Of a DNA stretch of 64,000 nucleotides, positions 1 to 7,609 are shown one piece after another (position 1 is the stretch's first letter; each line of letters begins with the position of its first letter). A program made the position numbers and the translations under genes. Source of the DNA: Streptomyces luteogriseus (lineage in GTDB: Bacteria > Actinomycetota > Actinomycetes > Streptomycetales > Streptomycetaceae). The stretch is taken from contig NZ_JACHMS010000001.1 of NCBI RefSeq assembly GCF_014205055.1, forward strand, positions 4,774,001 to 4,838,000. Direction: 5' to 3'. The notes beneath the pieces are model-generated. The model saw only the letters and a program-made list of their open reading frames with translations, ran no database searches and was not told the DNA's origin.

Positions 1-1
1 C

Positions 2-826
2 GTCCGCCGCATCCTGTCCCGCCTGGGCAGCCCCGACGACATCGTGACCGCGGCGGCGGGCGGTACGGGCGGTGAGCCGCACAGCGCCGCCCCCGCCTCG
101 GTCCCCGTGCAGCGCGAGGCCGAGCCGGAGGAGCGGACGCAGGGCGTCATGCGGCGCGTCGTACCGCGTCCCCGGCCCGCGCGGTCCGCCGGGGAGCCGC
201 ATCCCGCGCCCTCCGACGGCCCGGCCCCGCCGCACCTGGCCGCCGGGCACGAGCTCGGCGACAGCACGCACAAGCCGGACTGGTGGCGGGTGGACAGCGG
301 CCCCTTCGGCGTGGGCGACGAGGTGCCGGGGTTCGTGGGCGGCGTGGAGGTGCCGGACCTGCTGAAGCCGCCGGCGCCGCGGAAGGCGGAGAAGGCCAAG
401 CCGGACGCCGAGGAAACGGCCCCGGTCGTCGAGACCGCCGAGGTGACCGAGCAGGGCGGCCGCCGCCGTCTCCCGCGTCTGCCCACGACGAACTGGAGCA
501 ACCCGCTCCTCCTGATCGCCGCAGGCCTCCTCGTCGCCGGTGCCGTCCTCGGCAACTGGTTCGTCCTCCTGCTCGGCTGGCTCATCGCCTACGCCTCCCG
601 CCGCCTCACCCAGGCCGAGACGAAGTGGGCGGTCGTCATCCTGCCGAGCCTCTCCGTGGCGGGGGGCCTGGTGTGGCTGTGGGGCCGGATGAACGGCCGC
701 TGGGGCGACCCGATCGCCGAGGGCCACATGAACGCCGCGGTGGCGGAGACCTGGCCGTGGGTGGTCAGGGGCGCGGCGGTGACGTCCGCCCTGTTCCTGG
801 TGTGGCGCTCACAGCGCCCGCGCTAG
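2..826 (+). CDS. Membrane protein, 5' end outside window
   Basis: The reading frame is open from base 2, so this is the C-terminal part of a longer gene; the GTG at 44 is probably internal. The first residues visible (RRILSRLGSPDDIV) resemble the end of the HAAS/DUF1700-type domain found at the N-terminus of many actinobacterial membrane proteins. A Pro/Ala-rich linker follows, then three or four hydrophobic segments in the last 100 residues, rich in Leu, Val and Trp. A membrane location is clear and the function is unknown. The next gene on the same strand starts 43 bases downstream. Confidence 0.7.
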   Translation, partial: VRRILSRLGSPDDIVTAAAGGTGGEPHSAAPASVPVQREAEPEERTQGVMRRVVPRPRPARSAGEPHPAPSDGPAPPHLAAGHELGDSTHKPDWWRVDSGPFGVGDEVPGFVGGVEVPDLLKPPAPRKAEKAKPDAEETAPVVETAEVTEQGGRRRLPRLPTTNWSNPLLLIAAGLLVAGAVLGNWFVLLLGWLIAYASRRLTQAETKWAVVILPSLSVAGGLVWLWGRMNGRWGDPIAEGHMNAAVAETWPWVVRGAAVTSALFLVWRSQRPR

Positions 827-869
827 GGCGCCACAGCCGGACGCCTGGCGGTCACACCCTCTGGGCACA

Positions 870-1511
870 ATGGCCCATATGGCCTTCATGACCCCGCCCG
901 CGCTCACCGTCGGCTTCGACCTCGACATGACCCTCATCGACTCCCGGCCCGGCATCCGCGCCTGCTACCAGGCGCTGTCCGAGCGGACGGGCACGTACAT
1001 CGACGCCGACCTGGCGGTCACACGGCTCGGGCCGCCGCTGGCCGAGGAGCTGATCAACTGGTTCCCGGCCGAGGAGATCGCGGCCATGGCGGACCTGTAC
1101 CGGGAGATGTACCCGGCCATCGCCATCACCGCGACCCCGGCGATGACCGGCGCCCGCGAGGCCATCGCGGCCGTACGGGAGGCCGGCGGACGCGCGATAG
1201 TCGTCACCGCCAAGTACGAGCCCAACGCCAAACTGCACCTCGCCCACCTCGGCATCGAGCCCGACGCCGTCATCGGCGACCTGTGGGCCGAGCAGAAGGC
1301 GGAGGCCCTGCGCGAGCACGACGCGGGCGTCTACGTCGGCGACCACGTCGGGGACGTCCGCGGCGCCCGGACCGCCGGGGCGCTCTCGGTCGCCGTGGCC
1401 ACCGGCCCCTGCCCCGAAGAGGAACTGCGCGCGGCGGGCGCGGACGTCGTCCTCACCGATCTGACCGAATTCCCGCGGTGGCTTTCGGACTACCGCCCCG
1501 CGCGCGCCTGA
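870..1511 (+). CDS. HAD-superfamily phosphatase, 213 aa
   Basis: This is a cytoplasmic HAD hydrolase of the phosphoglycolate-phosphatase-like type. Motif I is FDLDMTLID near residues 16-24, with Asp17 as expected nucleophile and Asp19 as acid/base. The motif II Thr is in VVTAK near 110, which also carries the motif III-like Lys, and motif IV is GDHVGD near 152. A helical cap lies between motifs I and II. Three in-frame ATG codons lie close together at 870, 879 and 888, so the exact start is uncertain. Substrate cannot be told from sequence. Its 3' end overlaps the convergent small membrane gene by 22 bases. Confidence 0.85.
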   Translation: MAHMAFMTPPALTVGFDLDMTLIDSRPGIRACYQALSERTGTYIDADLAVTRLGPPLAEELINWFPAEEIAAMADLYREMYPAIAITATPAMTGAREAIAAVREAGGRAIVVTAKYEPNAKLHLAHLGIEPDAVIGDLWAEQKAEALREHDAGVYVGDHVGDVRGARTAGALSVAVATGPCPEEELRAAGADVVLTDLTEFPRWLSDYRPARA

Positions 1512-1738
1512 CGGCGGCCCGCCGCCACGGAACGCAGTACTCCCGCACCGGCCATCAGGAATCCGACGGCCATGAGCATGCTCAATCCGAACATGTACGT
1601 CGGAAAGGGAGTCGTCCCGAGGAACAGCGGGGCGACCGTGACCAGTGTGGCCAGGGCGCCGATGAAGAAGACGACGGCTCCGGCACGGACCAGGCGGTCA
1701 CCGGGAGCGGCGGAATTCGTTTGGGTTTTGTCACGCAC
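1490..1738 (-). CDS. Small two-TM membrane protein, 82 aa
   Basis: I choose the GTG at 1738 (protein begins MRDKTQTNSAAPGDRL), because the longer reading from a TTG at 1771 adds residues with no Shine-Dalgarno support. Two hydrophobic segments (around residues 20-38 and 47-70) are joined by a short Pro-containing loop, and the tail is Arg-rich. This fits a small inner-membrane protein with both ends cytoplasmic. I do not recognise a family or function. It converges on the HAD gene and is divergent from the cold-shock gene. Confidence 0.6.
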   Translation of the reverse strand: MRDKTQTNSAAPGDRLVRAGAVVFFIGALATLVTVAPLFLGTTPFPTYMFGLSMLMAVGFLMAGAGVLRSVAAGRRQARAGR

Positions 1739-1783
1739 CCGACCAGGGTAGTTCCCAGCGCGAAGGAACAACCGGGTGACGTC

Positions 1784-1811
1784 TTGTCACCGGCTGCAAG
1801 AGCATTAGCCT
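1784..1811 (+). promoter_or_regulatory. Likely promoter of the cold-shock gene
   Basis: TTGTCA (1784-1789) and TAGCCT (1806-1811) are separated by 16 bases, a good match to Streptomyces HrdB-type promoters. It predicts a start near 1818 and a leader of about 85 bases before the GTG at 1902. Confidence 0.55.
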
Positions 1812-1820
1812 GGGTACCGG

Positions 1821-1836
1821 CGGGTCGTACGACCCG
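1821..1836. promoter_or_regulatory. 16-bp perfect palindrome at the csp transcript start
   Basis: CGGGTCGTACGACCCG reads identically on both strands and sits directly after the predicted transcription start. It could be an operator or a 5'-terminal mRNA hairpin. Confidence 0.45.
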
Positions 1837-1901
1837 CCCGAGTGCTATCAAGAGCCGTTTCCAGAAGCAGTTTTCCGACGAGTACGAGGACGAGGACAGA
1901 C

Positions 1902-2285
1902 GTGCCTACCGGCAAGGTCAAGTGGTTCAACAGCGAGAAGGGCTTCGGCTTTCTCTCCCGCGACGACGGCGGTGACGTCTTCGTCCATTCCTCGGTCCTC
2001 CCCGCCGGAGTCGAGATGCTCAAGCCGGGCCAGCGCGTCGAGTTCGGCGTCGTCGCCGGGCAGCGCGGCGACCAGGCGCTGTCCCTGACGATCCTGGACC
2101 CGACCCCCTCCGTCGCCGCAGCGACCCGCAAGAAGCCGGACGAGCTGGCCTCCATCGTCCAGGACCTGACGACCCTCCTGGAGAACATCACGCCGATGCT
2201 GGAGCGCGGCCGCTACCCCGAGAAGACGGCGGGCAAGAAGATCGCCGGCCTGCTGCGCGCGGTCGCCGACCAGCTGGACGTGTGA
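1902..2285 (+). CDS. Cold-shock domain protein with C-terminal extension, 127 aa
   Basis: Residues 1-66 form a classical cold-shock domain that binds single-stranded RNA or DNA. RNP1 is KGFGFL at 13-18 and RNP2 is DVFVHSS near 25-31, with the KWFN start typical of the family. Unlike the 67-aa CspA type, it carries about 60 further residues, predicted helical with a basic stretch, as in a subgroup of actinobacterial Csp proteins. The GTG at 1902 follows a repeated GAGGAC purine run; an upstream in-frame start at 1842 would lie inside the leader. It has a recognisable promoter and a palindrome in its leader. It is convergent with mqnD. Confidence 0.9.
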   Translation: MPTGKVKWFNSEKGFGFLSRDDGGDVFVHSSVLPAGVEMLKPGQRVEFGVVAGQRGDQALSLTILDPTPSVAAATRKKPDELASIVQDLTTLLENITPMLERGRYPEKTAGKKIAGLLRAVADQLDV

Positions 2286-2289
2286 GGCC

Positions 2290-3174
2290 TCAGGGAAAAC
2301 GCAGCGCGTCCGGGCCGAGGGGCGGTACGAGTCCCTCGGCCGCCGCGCGGGTCAGCAGCCCGCGCACGGCCGCGTAGCCGTCCTCGCCGAGGTCCGCGGT
2401 GAACTCGTTGACGTACAGCCCGATGTGCTGGTCGGCGACGGCCGGGTCCATCTCCTGGGCGTGCTCCATGACGTACGGCCGGGACGCCTCGGGATCGTCC
2501 CAGGCGGCGCGCACGGACGTGCGGATCGAGTCGGCCAGCAGCCGCAGCTTCTGCTCGCCCAGGGACCGCTTGGCGATGATCGCGCCCAGCGGGATCGGCA
2601 GCCCCGTGGTGTTCTCCCAGTGCTCGCCCATGTCGGCGAGCTTGTGCAGCCCGTAGTTCCGGTACGTGAAGCGCGCCTCGTGGATCACGAGCCCCGCGTC
2701 TACCTTCCCGTCCCGCACGGCCGGCATGATCTCGTGGAACGGCATGACGACGATCTCGCCGACCCCGTCCGCCATCGTGTCCGCGGCCCACAGCCGGAAC
2801 AGCAGGTACGCGGTCGACTTATCACTGGGCACCGCCACGGTCCGCCCCGTGAGTCCCCCAAGCCCTCGGCTTCGCTCGAGCAGGGAGGCGCCCCCACCAC
2901 CGGCCTCCCGCGTCAGCACCAGCGGCCCGCAGCCCCGCCCCAGCGCGCCCCCGCAGGGCAGCAGGGCGTAGTCGTCGAGCACGTAGGGCAGCACCGCGTA
3001 CGACACCTTCAGCACGTCGAACTCGCCGCGCTCGGCCATGCCGTTGGTGATGTCGATGTCGGCGAAGGTCACGTCGAGGGCAGGGGCGCCGGGGACCCGG
3101 TCGTGGGCGAGGGCGTCGAAGACGAAGGTGTCGTTCGGGCAGGGCGAGTACGCGATCTGCAGCTCAACTGTCAT
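2290..3174 (-). CDS. mqnD: 1,4-dihydroxy-6-naphthoate synthase MqnD
   Basis: MqnD belongs to the futalosine route to menaquinone, converting cyclic dehypoxanthinylfutalosine to 1,4-dihydroxy-6-naphthoate. The 294-aa protein has the periplasmic-binding-protein-like fold of the MqnA/MqnD family. The N-terminal YSPCPNDTF (residues 9-17) and the central region around VLKVSYAVLPYVL are characteristic. A Gly-rich insert near residue 92 looks species-specific. Its ATG lies 11 bases inside the end of mqnB, so the two genes are translationally coupled and form one operon. Streptomyces use this pathway instead of the o-succinylbenzoate route. Confidence 0.93.
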   Translation of the reverse strand: MTVELQIAYSPCPNDTFVFDALAHDRVPGAPALDVTFADIDITNGMAERGEFDVLKVSYAVLPYVLDDYALLPCGGALGRGCGPLVLTREAGGGGASLLERSRGLGGLTGRTVAVPSDKSTAYLLFRLWAADTMADGVGEIVVMPFHEIMPAVRDGKVDAGLVIHEARFTYRNYGLHKLADMGEHWENTTGLPIPLGAIIAKRSLGEQKLRLLADSIRTSVRAAWDDPEASRPYVMEHAQEMDPAVADQHIGLYVNEFTADLGEDGYAAVRGLLTRAAAEGLVPPLGPDALRFP

Positions 3175-3814
3175 GCCGGTTCCAACTCTCCAGTACGGGC
3201 GCGAGCTTCCCGAACCCCTCGGTCAAGGCTGCCAGAGCCTCGCCGATCCGCCATGCGGCGCGGTCACGCGGCCCGACGGGATTGGAGATCGCGCGGATCT
3301 CCAGCACGGGCACCCCCTGCGCGGCGGCGGCCTCGGCGACGCCGAAGCCCTCCATGGCCTCGGCGAGGGCGGTGGGGTGCCGCTCCCGCAGCACGGCGGC
3401 CCGGGCGGCCGTCCCGGTCACGGTCGACACCGTGAGCACGGCCCCGGTCCTCGCCCCGGCGTTCTCGGCGACCCGCCGGACGAGATCCGCCGACGGCTCG
3501 TGCAGGACCGTCCCGAACCCGAGCTCGGTCACCGGAAGGAACCCGTCCTCGGTCTCGGCCCCCAGATCGGCCGCGACGATCCCGTCGGCGACCACGAGCG
3601 ACCCCACCGGCGCCTCGGGCTGGAACCCGCCCCCGATCCCGGCCGACACGACCAGGCCGTAGGGCGCGCCCTTCAGGGCGGCGGCGGTGAGCGCGGAGGC
3701 GGTGGAGGCGGCGGCGAGCGCGGGCCCGACACCGGCGGCGATCACCTCAAACCCGCCGTGGCCGGGAAAGGCCTGAGCCACCGCGTCCCTCTCCACGGAG
3801 ACTGCGGTGGCCAC
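3164..3814 (-). CDS. mqnB: Futalosine hydrolase MqnB
   Basis: MqnB cleaves futalosine to hypoxanthine and dehypoxanthinylfutalosine. The roughly 216-aa protein has the nucleoside phosphorylase/MTA-SAH nucleosidase fold. Visible are the Gly-rich GIGGGFQ segment, the EMEGFG-like substrate loop (here AEAMEGFGVAEAA) and the C-terminal ISNPVGPRDRAAW, where Asp is the family's general acid. I place the start at GTG 3814, giving MATAVSVERDAV; family members usually start a few residues earlier, and no clear ATG or GTG exists there, so a nonstandard upstream start is possible. It overlaps mqnD and follows the lipoprotein gene by 29 bases on the same strand. Confidence 0.88.
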   Translation of the reverse strand: MATAVSVERDAVAQAFPGHGGFEVIAAGVGPALAAASTASALTAAALKGAPYGLVVSAGIGGGFQPEAPVGSLVVADGIVAADLGAETEDGFLPVTELGFGTVLHEPSADLVRRVAENAGARTGAVLTVSTVTGTAARAAVLRERHPTALAEAMEGFGVAEAAAAQGVPVLEIRAISNPVGPRDRAAWRIGEALAALTEGFGKLAPVLESWNRHDS

Positions 3815-3843
3815 AAGAACCCGGCCAAGGCCGGTGGCAGCGA

Positions 3844-4317
3844 TCAGGCGTCCTTCTTGAGCTTGAAGTTCCAGAGCCCGGAGGTGTCCTTGTCGCCTTC
3901 CTTGATGGAGACCAGCGTCGAGTTGCCCTGCGCGCCGTACTGGGCGTTGAAGAACACGCTGCCCGGAATCGTGCGGTAGGTCTTCGTGCTGGAGTCGGTC
4001 AGCGGCTGACCGTTCATCAGGATCGTCCAGCCGTTGTCGGCGATCTCGGGGTCGACACCGAAGCGCACCGTCTCGTCGGGGTCGACGGAGATGCTCTTGA
4101 TGCCCTTGTTCTTCAGGCACCCGGAGAGGTCGGACGGCTTCAGGGCGTCGCCCTCGCCGCCGCAGGTGGCCTCGGAGTTCACCGAGTCGCTGCCCACGGT
4201 GACCGTGGCCATCGGCGTCGGCTTGTCACAGGCAGACAGGACGAGCAGTCCGGCGGATACGACACCGGCGACGGCGACGGCGCGGCGGCGTCGCACAACG
4301 GATTGCAACGTGTTCAT
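3844..4317 (-). CDS. DUF2771-type lipoprotein, 157 aa
   Basis: An Arg-rich N-terminus, a hydrophobic core and the lipobox LSAC (Cys30) mark an exported lipoprotein. The mature part begins DKPTPMATVTVG and contains two further Cys (near residues 52 and 67) that could form a disulphide. The pattern matches my recollection of the actinobacterial DUF2771 family, members of which sit beside the mqn genes in Streptomyces. Molecular function is unknown. It lies upstream of mqnB-mqnD on the same strand and may share their transcript. Confidence 0.75.
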   Translation of the reverse strand: MNTLQSVVRRRRAVAVAGVVSAGLLVLSACDKPTPMATVTVGSDSVNSEATCGGEGDALKPSDLSGCLKNKGIKSISVDPDETVRFGVDPEIADNGWTILMNGQPLTDSSTKTYRTIPGSVFFNAQYGAQGNSTLVSIKEGDKDTSGLWNFKLKKDA

Positions 4318-4393
4318 GGGCGAAGGCTATAGGGCGCGCGGGTCGCACCGCCCACGCGGGGTACGGCTCCCCCGGAGATCCATCAGAAGGGCC

Positions 4394-5866
4394 CTACGCC
4401 ACACGCGCCCGCCCCGGGCCCCCGCGCCGGGCCGAGTCGATCAGCCCCCGCACGGTCGTCAGCCACCCGACGCCGACGATCGCGGCGCCCACCGCCAGCC
4501 CGGCCGTGCCGTTGAGCGGCATCGCGATGCCGACCGCCCCGCCCAGCACCCAGGACATCTGCAGCAGCGTCTCGGAGCGGGCGAAGGCCGACGTACGCAC
4601 GCTCTCGGGCACGTCCCGCTGGATCAGCGCGTCCAGCGACAGCTTGGCCAGGGCCTGCGCGAACCCGGCGATCGCCGCCAGAGCGGCCACCAGGACCGCG
4701 CCGAAGAACACCGCGGCCGTGATCGCCGCGCCCGCCACGCCCGCCACGACCGTCACGATGATGATCTCCGGCGCCCGGGAGCGCAGCCACGCCCCGACGG
4801 CCGTACCGAGCGCGTTGCCCACGCCCGCCGACACGCCGACGATCCCCAGCGACACGGCGGCGCTCTGGCCGGAGACCGGGTGCTCGCGCAGCAGGAACGC
4901 CAGGAAGAAGATCAGGAACCCGGTCAGACAGCGGATGGCGGCGTTGGCGGCCAGGGCGTGGGTGACGGCCGGGCCGACCGTGCGCAGCCCGGGGCGCTTG
5001 ACGGGCTGCCGGTGCGGCCCGTGCAGGTGCTGCTCGTCCGCGGCCAGCAGGGCGCGGTCCTCGCCCTTGGCGGAGTCGACCTTCGGCGGCAGCGTGAACG
5101 ACAGGATCGTCCCCGCGACGAACAGCACGAAGGCGCCGAAAAGGGGCCAGCGCGGCCCGATCTGCTGGAGTCCGGCGCCGATGGGCGCGGCGATGCCGGT
5201 GGCGAGGAGGCCGCCGAGGGTGACCCGCGAGTTGGCCTTCACCAGGGAGAAGCGCGGTGGCAGCAGCCGGGGCACCACGGCGCTTCTGACCACGCCGTAC
5301 GCCTTCGACGAGACAAGGACACCCAGCGCGGCCGGATAGAGCTCCAGGCCGCCGCTGACGACCGCGCCGGACAGGACGATCGCGAGCAGCGCCCGGGCCA
5401 GCATCGCGCCGGCCATCGCGGCACGGCGGCCGTGCGGGATGCGGTCGAGGAGCGGGCCGATGACGGGCGCGAGGAGGGTGAAGGGCGCCATGGTGATGGC
5501 GAGATACAGAGCGACGCGGCCGCGGGCCTCGTCGGTGGGCACGGAGAAGAAGACCGTGGAGGCCAGGGCGACGGTGATCATGACGTCGCCGGCGCCGTTC
5601 ACGCCGTGCAGTTCGATCAGCTTGCCGAGGCCGGACTCGCCGGCGCCGTGCGCGTGGGTGGCCTTGCGGATACCGCGGGCCGTGCCGGTCACGGGGAAGT
5701 GCAGGGCACGGCCGACCGCACGGAAGGAGCCGCGCAGACGGCCCGGTCCGTTCAGTCGGCTGCTTCCCTTGACCCCTTTCGACCCACCGGTCCCGGTGGC
5801 GCCCGGGGGTGTCTTCGCGGCTGCCACGACGTCATAGTGCCCCGATAAGGCCGTGGGTAGTGCCAT
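4394..5866 (-). CDS. MFS transporter with a TTA codon near its start, 490 aa
   Basis: This is a major facilitator superfamily permease with about 12 hydrophobic segments beginning near residue 90. Before them lies a Gly/Arg-rich cytoplasmic tail of about 80 residues. The conserved GPLLDRIPHGRR loop after TM2 is the MFS motif A region. I take ATG 5866 as start; codon 7 is TTA (Leu), which is rare in Streptomyces and usually marks dependence on the bldA tRNA. TATACA at 5874-5879 sits 7 bases before the ATG, so the message may be leaderless. An in-frame GTG about 13 codons further in would exclude the TTA codon. Substrate unknown. Confidence 0.8.
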   Translation of the reverse strand: MALPTALSGHYDVVAAAKTPPGATGTGGSKGVKGSSRLNGPGRLRGSFRAVGRALHFPVTGTARGIRKATHAHGAGESGLGKLIELHGVNGAGDVMITVALASTVFFSVPTDEARGRVALYLAITMAPFTLLAPVIGPLLDRIPHGRRAAMAGAMLARALLAIVLSGAVVSGGLELYPAALGVLVSSKAYGVVRSAVVPRLLPPRFSLVKANSRVTLGGLLATGIAAPIGAGLQQIGPRWPLFGAFVLFVAGTILSFTLPPKVDSAKGEDRALLAADEQHLHGPHRQPVKRPGLRTVGPAVTHALAANAAIRCLTGFLIFFLAFLLREHPVSGQSAAVSLGIVGVSAGVGNALGTAVGAWLRSRAPEIIIVTVVAGVAGAAITAAVFFGAVLVAALAAIAGFAQALAKLSLDALIQRDVPESVRTSAFARSETLLQMSWVLGGAVGIAMPLNGTAGLAVGAAIVGVGWLTTVRGLIDSARRGGPGRARVA

Positions 5867-5873
5867 TACCGCT

Positions 5874-5879
5874 TGTATA
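5874..5879 (-). promoter_or_regulatory. Candidate -10 box for a leaderless MFS transcript
   Basis: TATACA on the minus strand ends 7 bases before the ATG, the distance expected when transcription starts at the A of the start codon. No convincing -35 is visible. Confidence 0.35.
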
Positions 5880-6098
5880 GGGCCTGTGGGGTGACTGTCC
5901 GGGGGGCGGCCAGGGGTCCGGTGGGCGGTGCAACAGGACCGTCGGTGTACGCGAAGTGGGGCGGAAGGGTAGCGTGCGTATCTCAGCCATCCCGCAAAAT
6001 GGATGAAGGATGTCGACGCGGTCCCCCGGTCCGCTCCGTCCGCCCCCGCGCTGGGAGTGGCGCACTCGTGAGACGGCGTATGGAGAGAAGCGATACCT

Positions 6099-7025
6099 GT
6101 GAGCGCAGCGACAACGCGAAGCCGCACCCCTGACCGTCTGTGCGCCGAGGCCGTCGACCTCGCACGCGCCGCAGCCGAGGAGGCCGCCGCGCCGGGAATC
6201 GTCGGGGAGCATGTAGGCCTGATCTCCGAGGGGGACCGGGTCGTCACGCACTTCTTCCAGTGCCGGGAGCTCGGGTACCGGGGCTGGCGCTGGGCCGTGA
6301 CGGTGGCCCGGGCGTCCCGGGCGAAGATCGTCACGGTGGACGAGGCCGCGCTGCTGCCCGGCCCGGACGCCGTGCTGGCGCCCGAGTGGGTGCCGTGGAG
6401 CGAACGGCTGCGGCCCGGCGACATGGGGCCGGGCGACCTGCTGCCCACCGACGCCGAGGACCTGCGGCTGGAGCCGGGCTACACGGGCGAGGACGAGCCC
6501 GCGCCGAACGTTCCCGTGTCGCACGAGATGGCCGACCTGGTGGAGGCGGAGGACGCGGATCTCACCACGGGCCCCTCGTCCGGCTTCACGGTCGCCCCCC
6601 TGCGCGGTTCGATCCCGGCGATCGCCGAGGAACTGGGCATGCGCCGGGCCCGCGTCCTGTCCCGCTACGGCCTGCACACCGCGGCCGACCGCTGGGAGGA
6701 GGCGTTCGGCCCCAAGACGCCCATGGCCCAGTCGGCCCCGGCCGCCTGCGTCAGCTGCGGCTTCCTCGTCCCCATCGGCGGCTCCCTCGGCCAGGCCTTC
6801 GGCGCCTGCGCCAACGAGTTCTCCCCGGCCGACGGCCGCCTGGTCTCCCTCGCCTACGGCTGCGGCGGCCACTCCGAGGCCGCGGTCATGCCCCGCCCGC
6901 CCCAGCCGGCCGCCCCGGTCATCGACGAGACCCGCGTCGACCCGTTCCCGCTGCGCCCGTCCTCGGACTCGGGCTCGGTGACACCGACGGCGGACGCGGA
7001 CTCGGAGGACCTGGGCCACTCGTAG
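6099..7025 (+). CDS. DUF3027-family protein, 308 aa
   Basis: A GTG start follows the good Shine-Dalgarno GGAGAGAAG (6082-6090). The central region, with HFFQCRELGYRGWRWAVTVAR and a WVPWSERLRPGD segment, matches the DUF3027 family of actinobacteria as I know it. A second half has a CVSCGF pair and two more Cys, which could bind a metal. The first third is charged and soluble; no signal or TM segment. Function unknown. It is divergent from the MFS gene. Confidence 0.78.
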   Translation: MSAATTRSRTPDRLCAEAVDLARAAAEEAAAPGIVGEHVGLISEGDRVVTHFFQCRELGYRGWRWAVTVARASRAKIVTVDEAALLPGPDAVLAPEWVPWSERLRPGDMGPGDLLPTDAEDLRLEPGYTGEDEPAPNVPVSHEMADLVEAEDADLTTGPSSGFTVAPLRGSIPAIAEELGMRRARVLSRYGLHTAADRWEEAFGPKTPMAQSAPAACVSCGFLVPIGGSLGQAFGACANEFSPADGRLVSLAYGCGGHSEAAVMPRPPQPAAPVIDETRVDPFPLRPSSDSGSVTPTADADSEDLGHS

Positions 7026-7609
7026 CCGACGGCGGCCGGCCTGACGCGGGGCGCTGCGCGCTGCCGAGTTCTTGGCGGTCCGCCCGGCTCCGGGGTCCGC
7101 GCCCGGCTGTGTCACCGGCGGTCTGCCTGGCTGCTCGCGCCCGGCCGTGCGTCCGGTGGTTGGCCCGGGTCGGGGTGCGTTGGGTTGGCGAGTCTTGGCG
7201 GTCCGCTCGGCTCTCCGGGGTCCGCGCCCGGCTGTGTCACCGGCGGTCTGCGTGGCTACGGTGCTCGCGCCCGGCCGTGCGGTCGGTGGTTGCCCGGGAC
7301 GGGTCCCGTGCGCTGCCGGGTCCTTGGGAGCCGCTCGGCTCCGGGGTCCGCACCCGGCCGGGTCACCGGCGGCTGGCCTGGACGGAGTGCCGCACACTGC
7401 CGAATCTTGGGGGGCGCTCCGGCGGGGTCCCGCACGCCACCGACCCATCGGGGGTCCGCTCGGCGGGGGTGCCCTGTGCCGCCGAGCCACCGGTCGCCCG
7501 CGACGCCGTCGAGGTCCCGGGCCCCGGTGGTCCGCGTCGGGCGGGCGCACGGTGGGTGCTTCTCAGGCGGTACCTTCGTCCTCACGTCCACGAGGAGAAG
7601 GAACGGAAC
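7026..7609. repeat. Gene-free region with about 3.5 copies of a 125-bp tandem repeat
   Basis: A unit beginning GGGGTCCGCGCCCGGCTGTG recurs at 7092, 7217 and 7343 (spacings 125 and 126). It is preceded by a partial unit and followed by a decayed one ending near 7460. Within units the segment GCTCGCGCCCGGCCGTGCG is also shared. Copies diverge increasingly toward the 3' side. Open frames cross it on both strands but have repeat-driven composition and no Shine-Dalgarno; I see no gene. The last 20 bases hold the GAGGAGAAGGAACGG ribosome binding site of the next gene. Confidence 0.75.
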
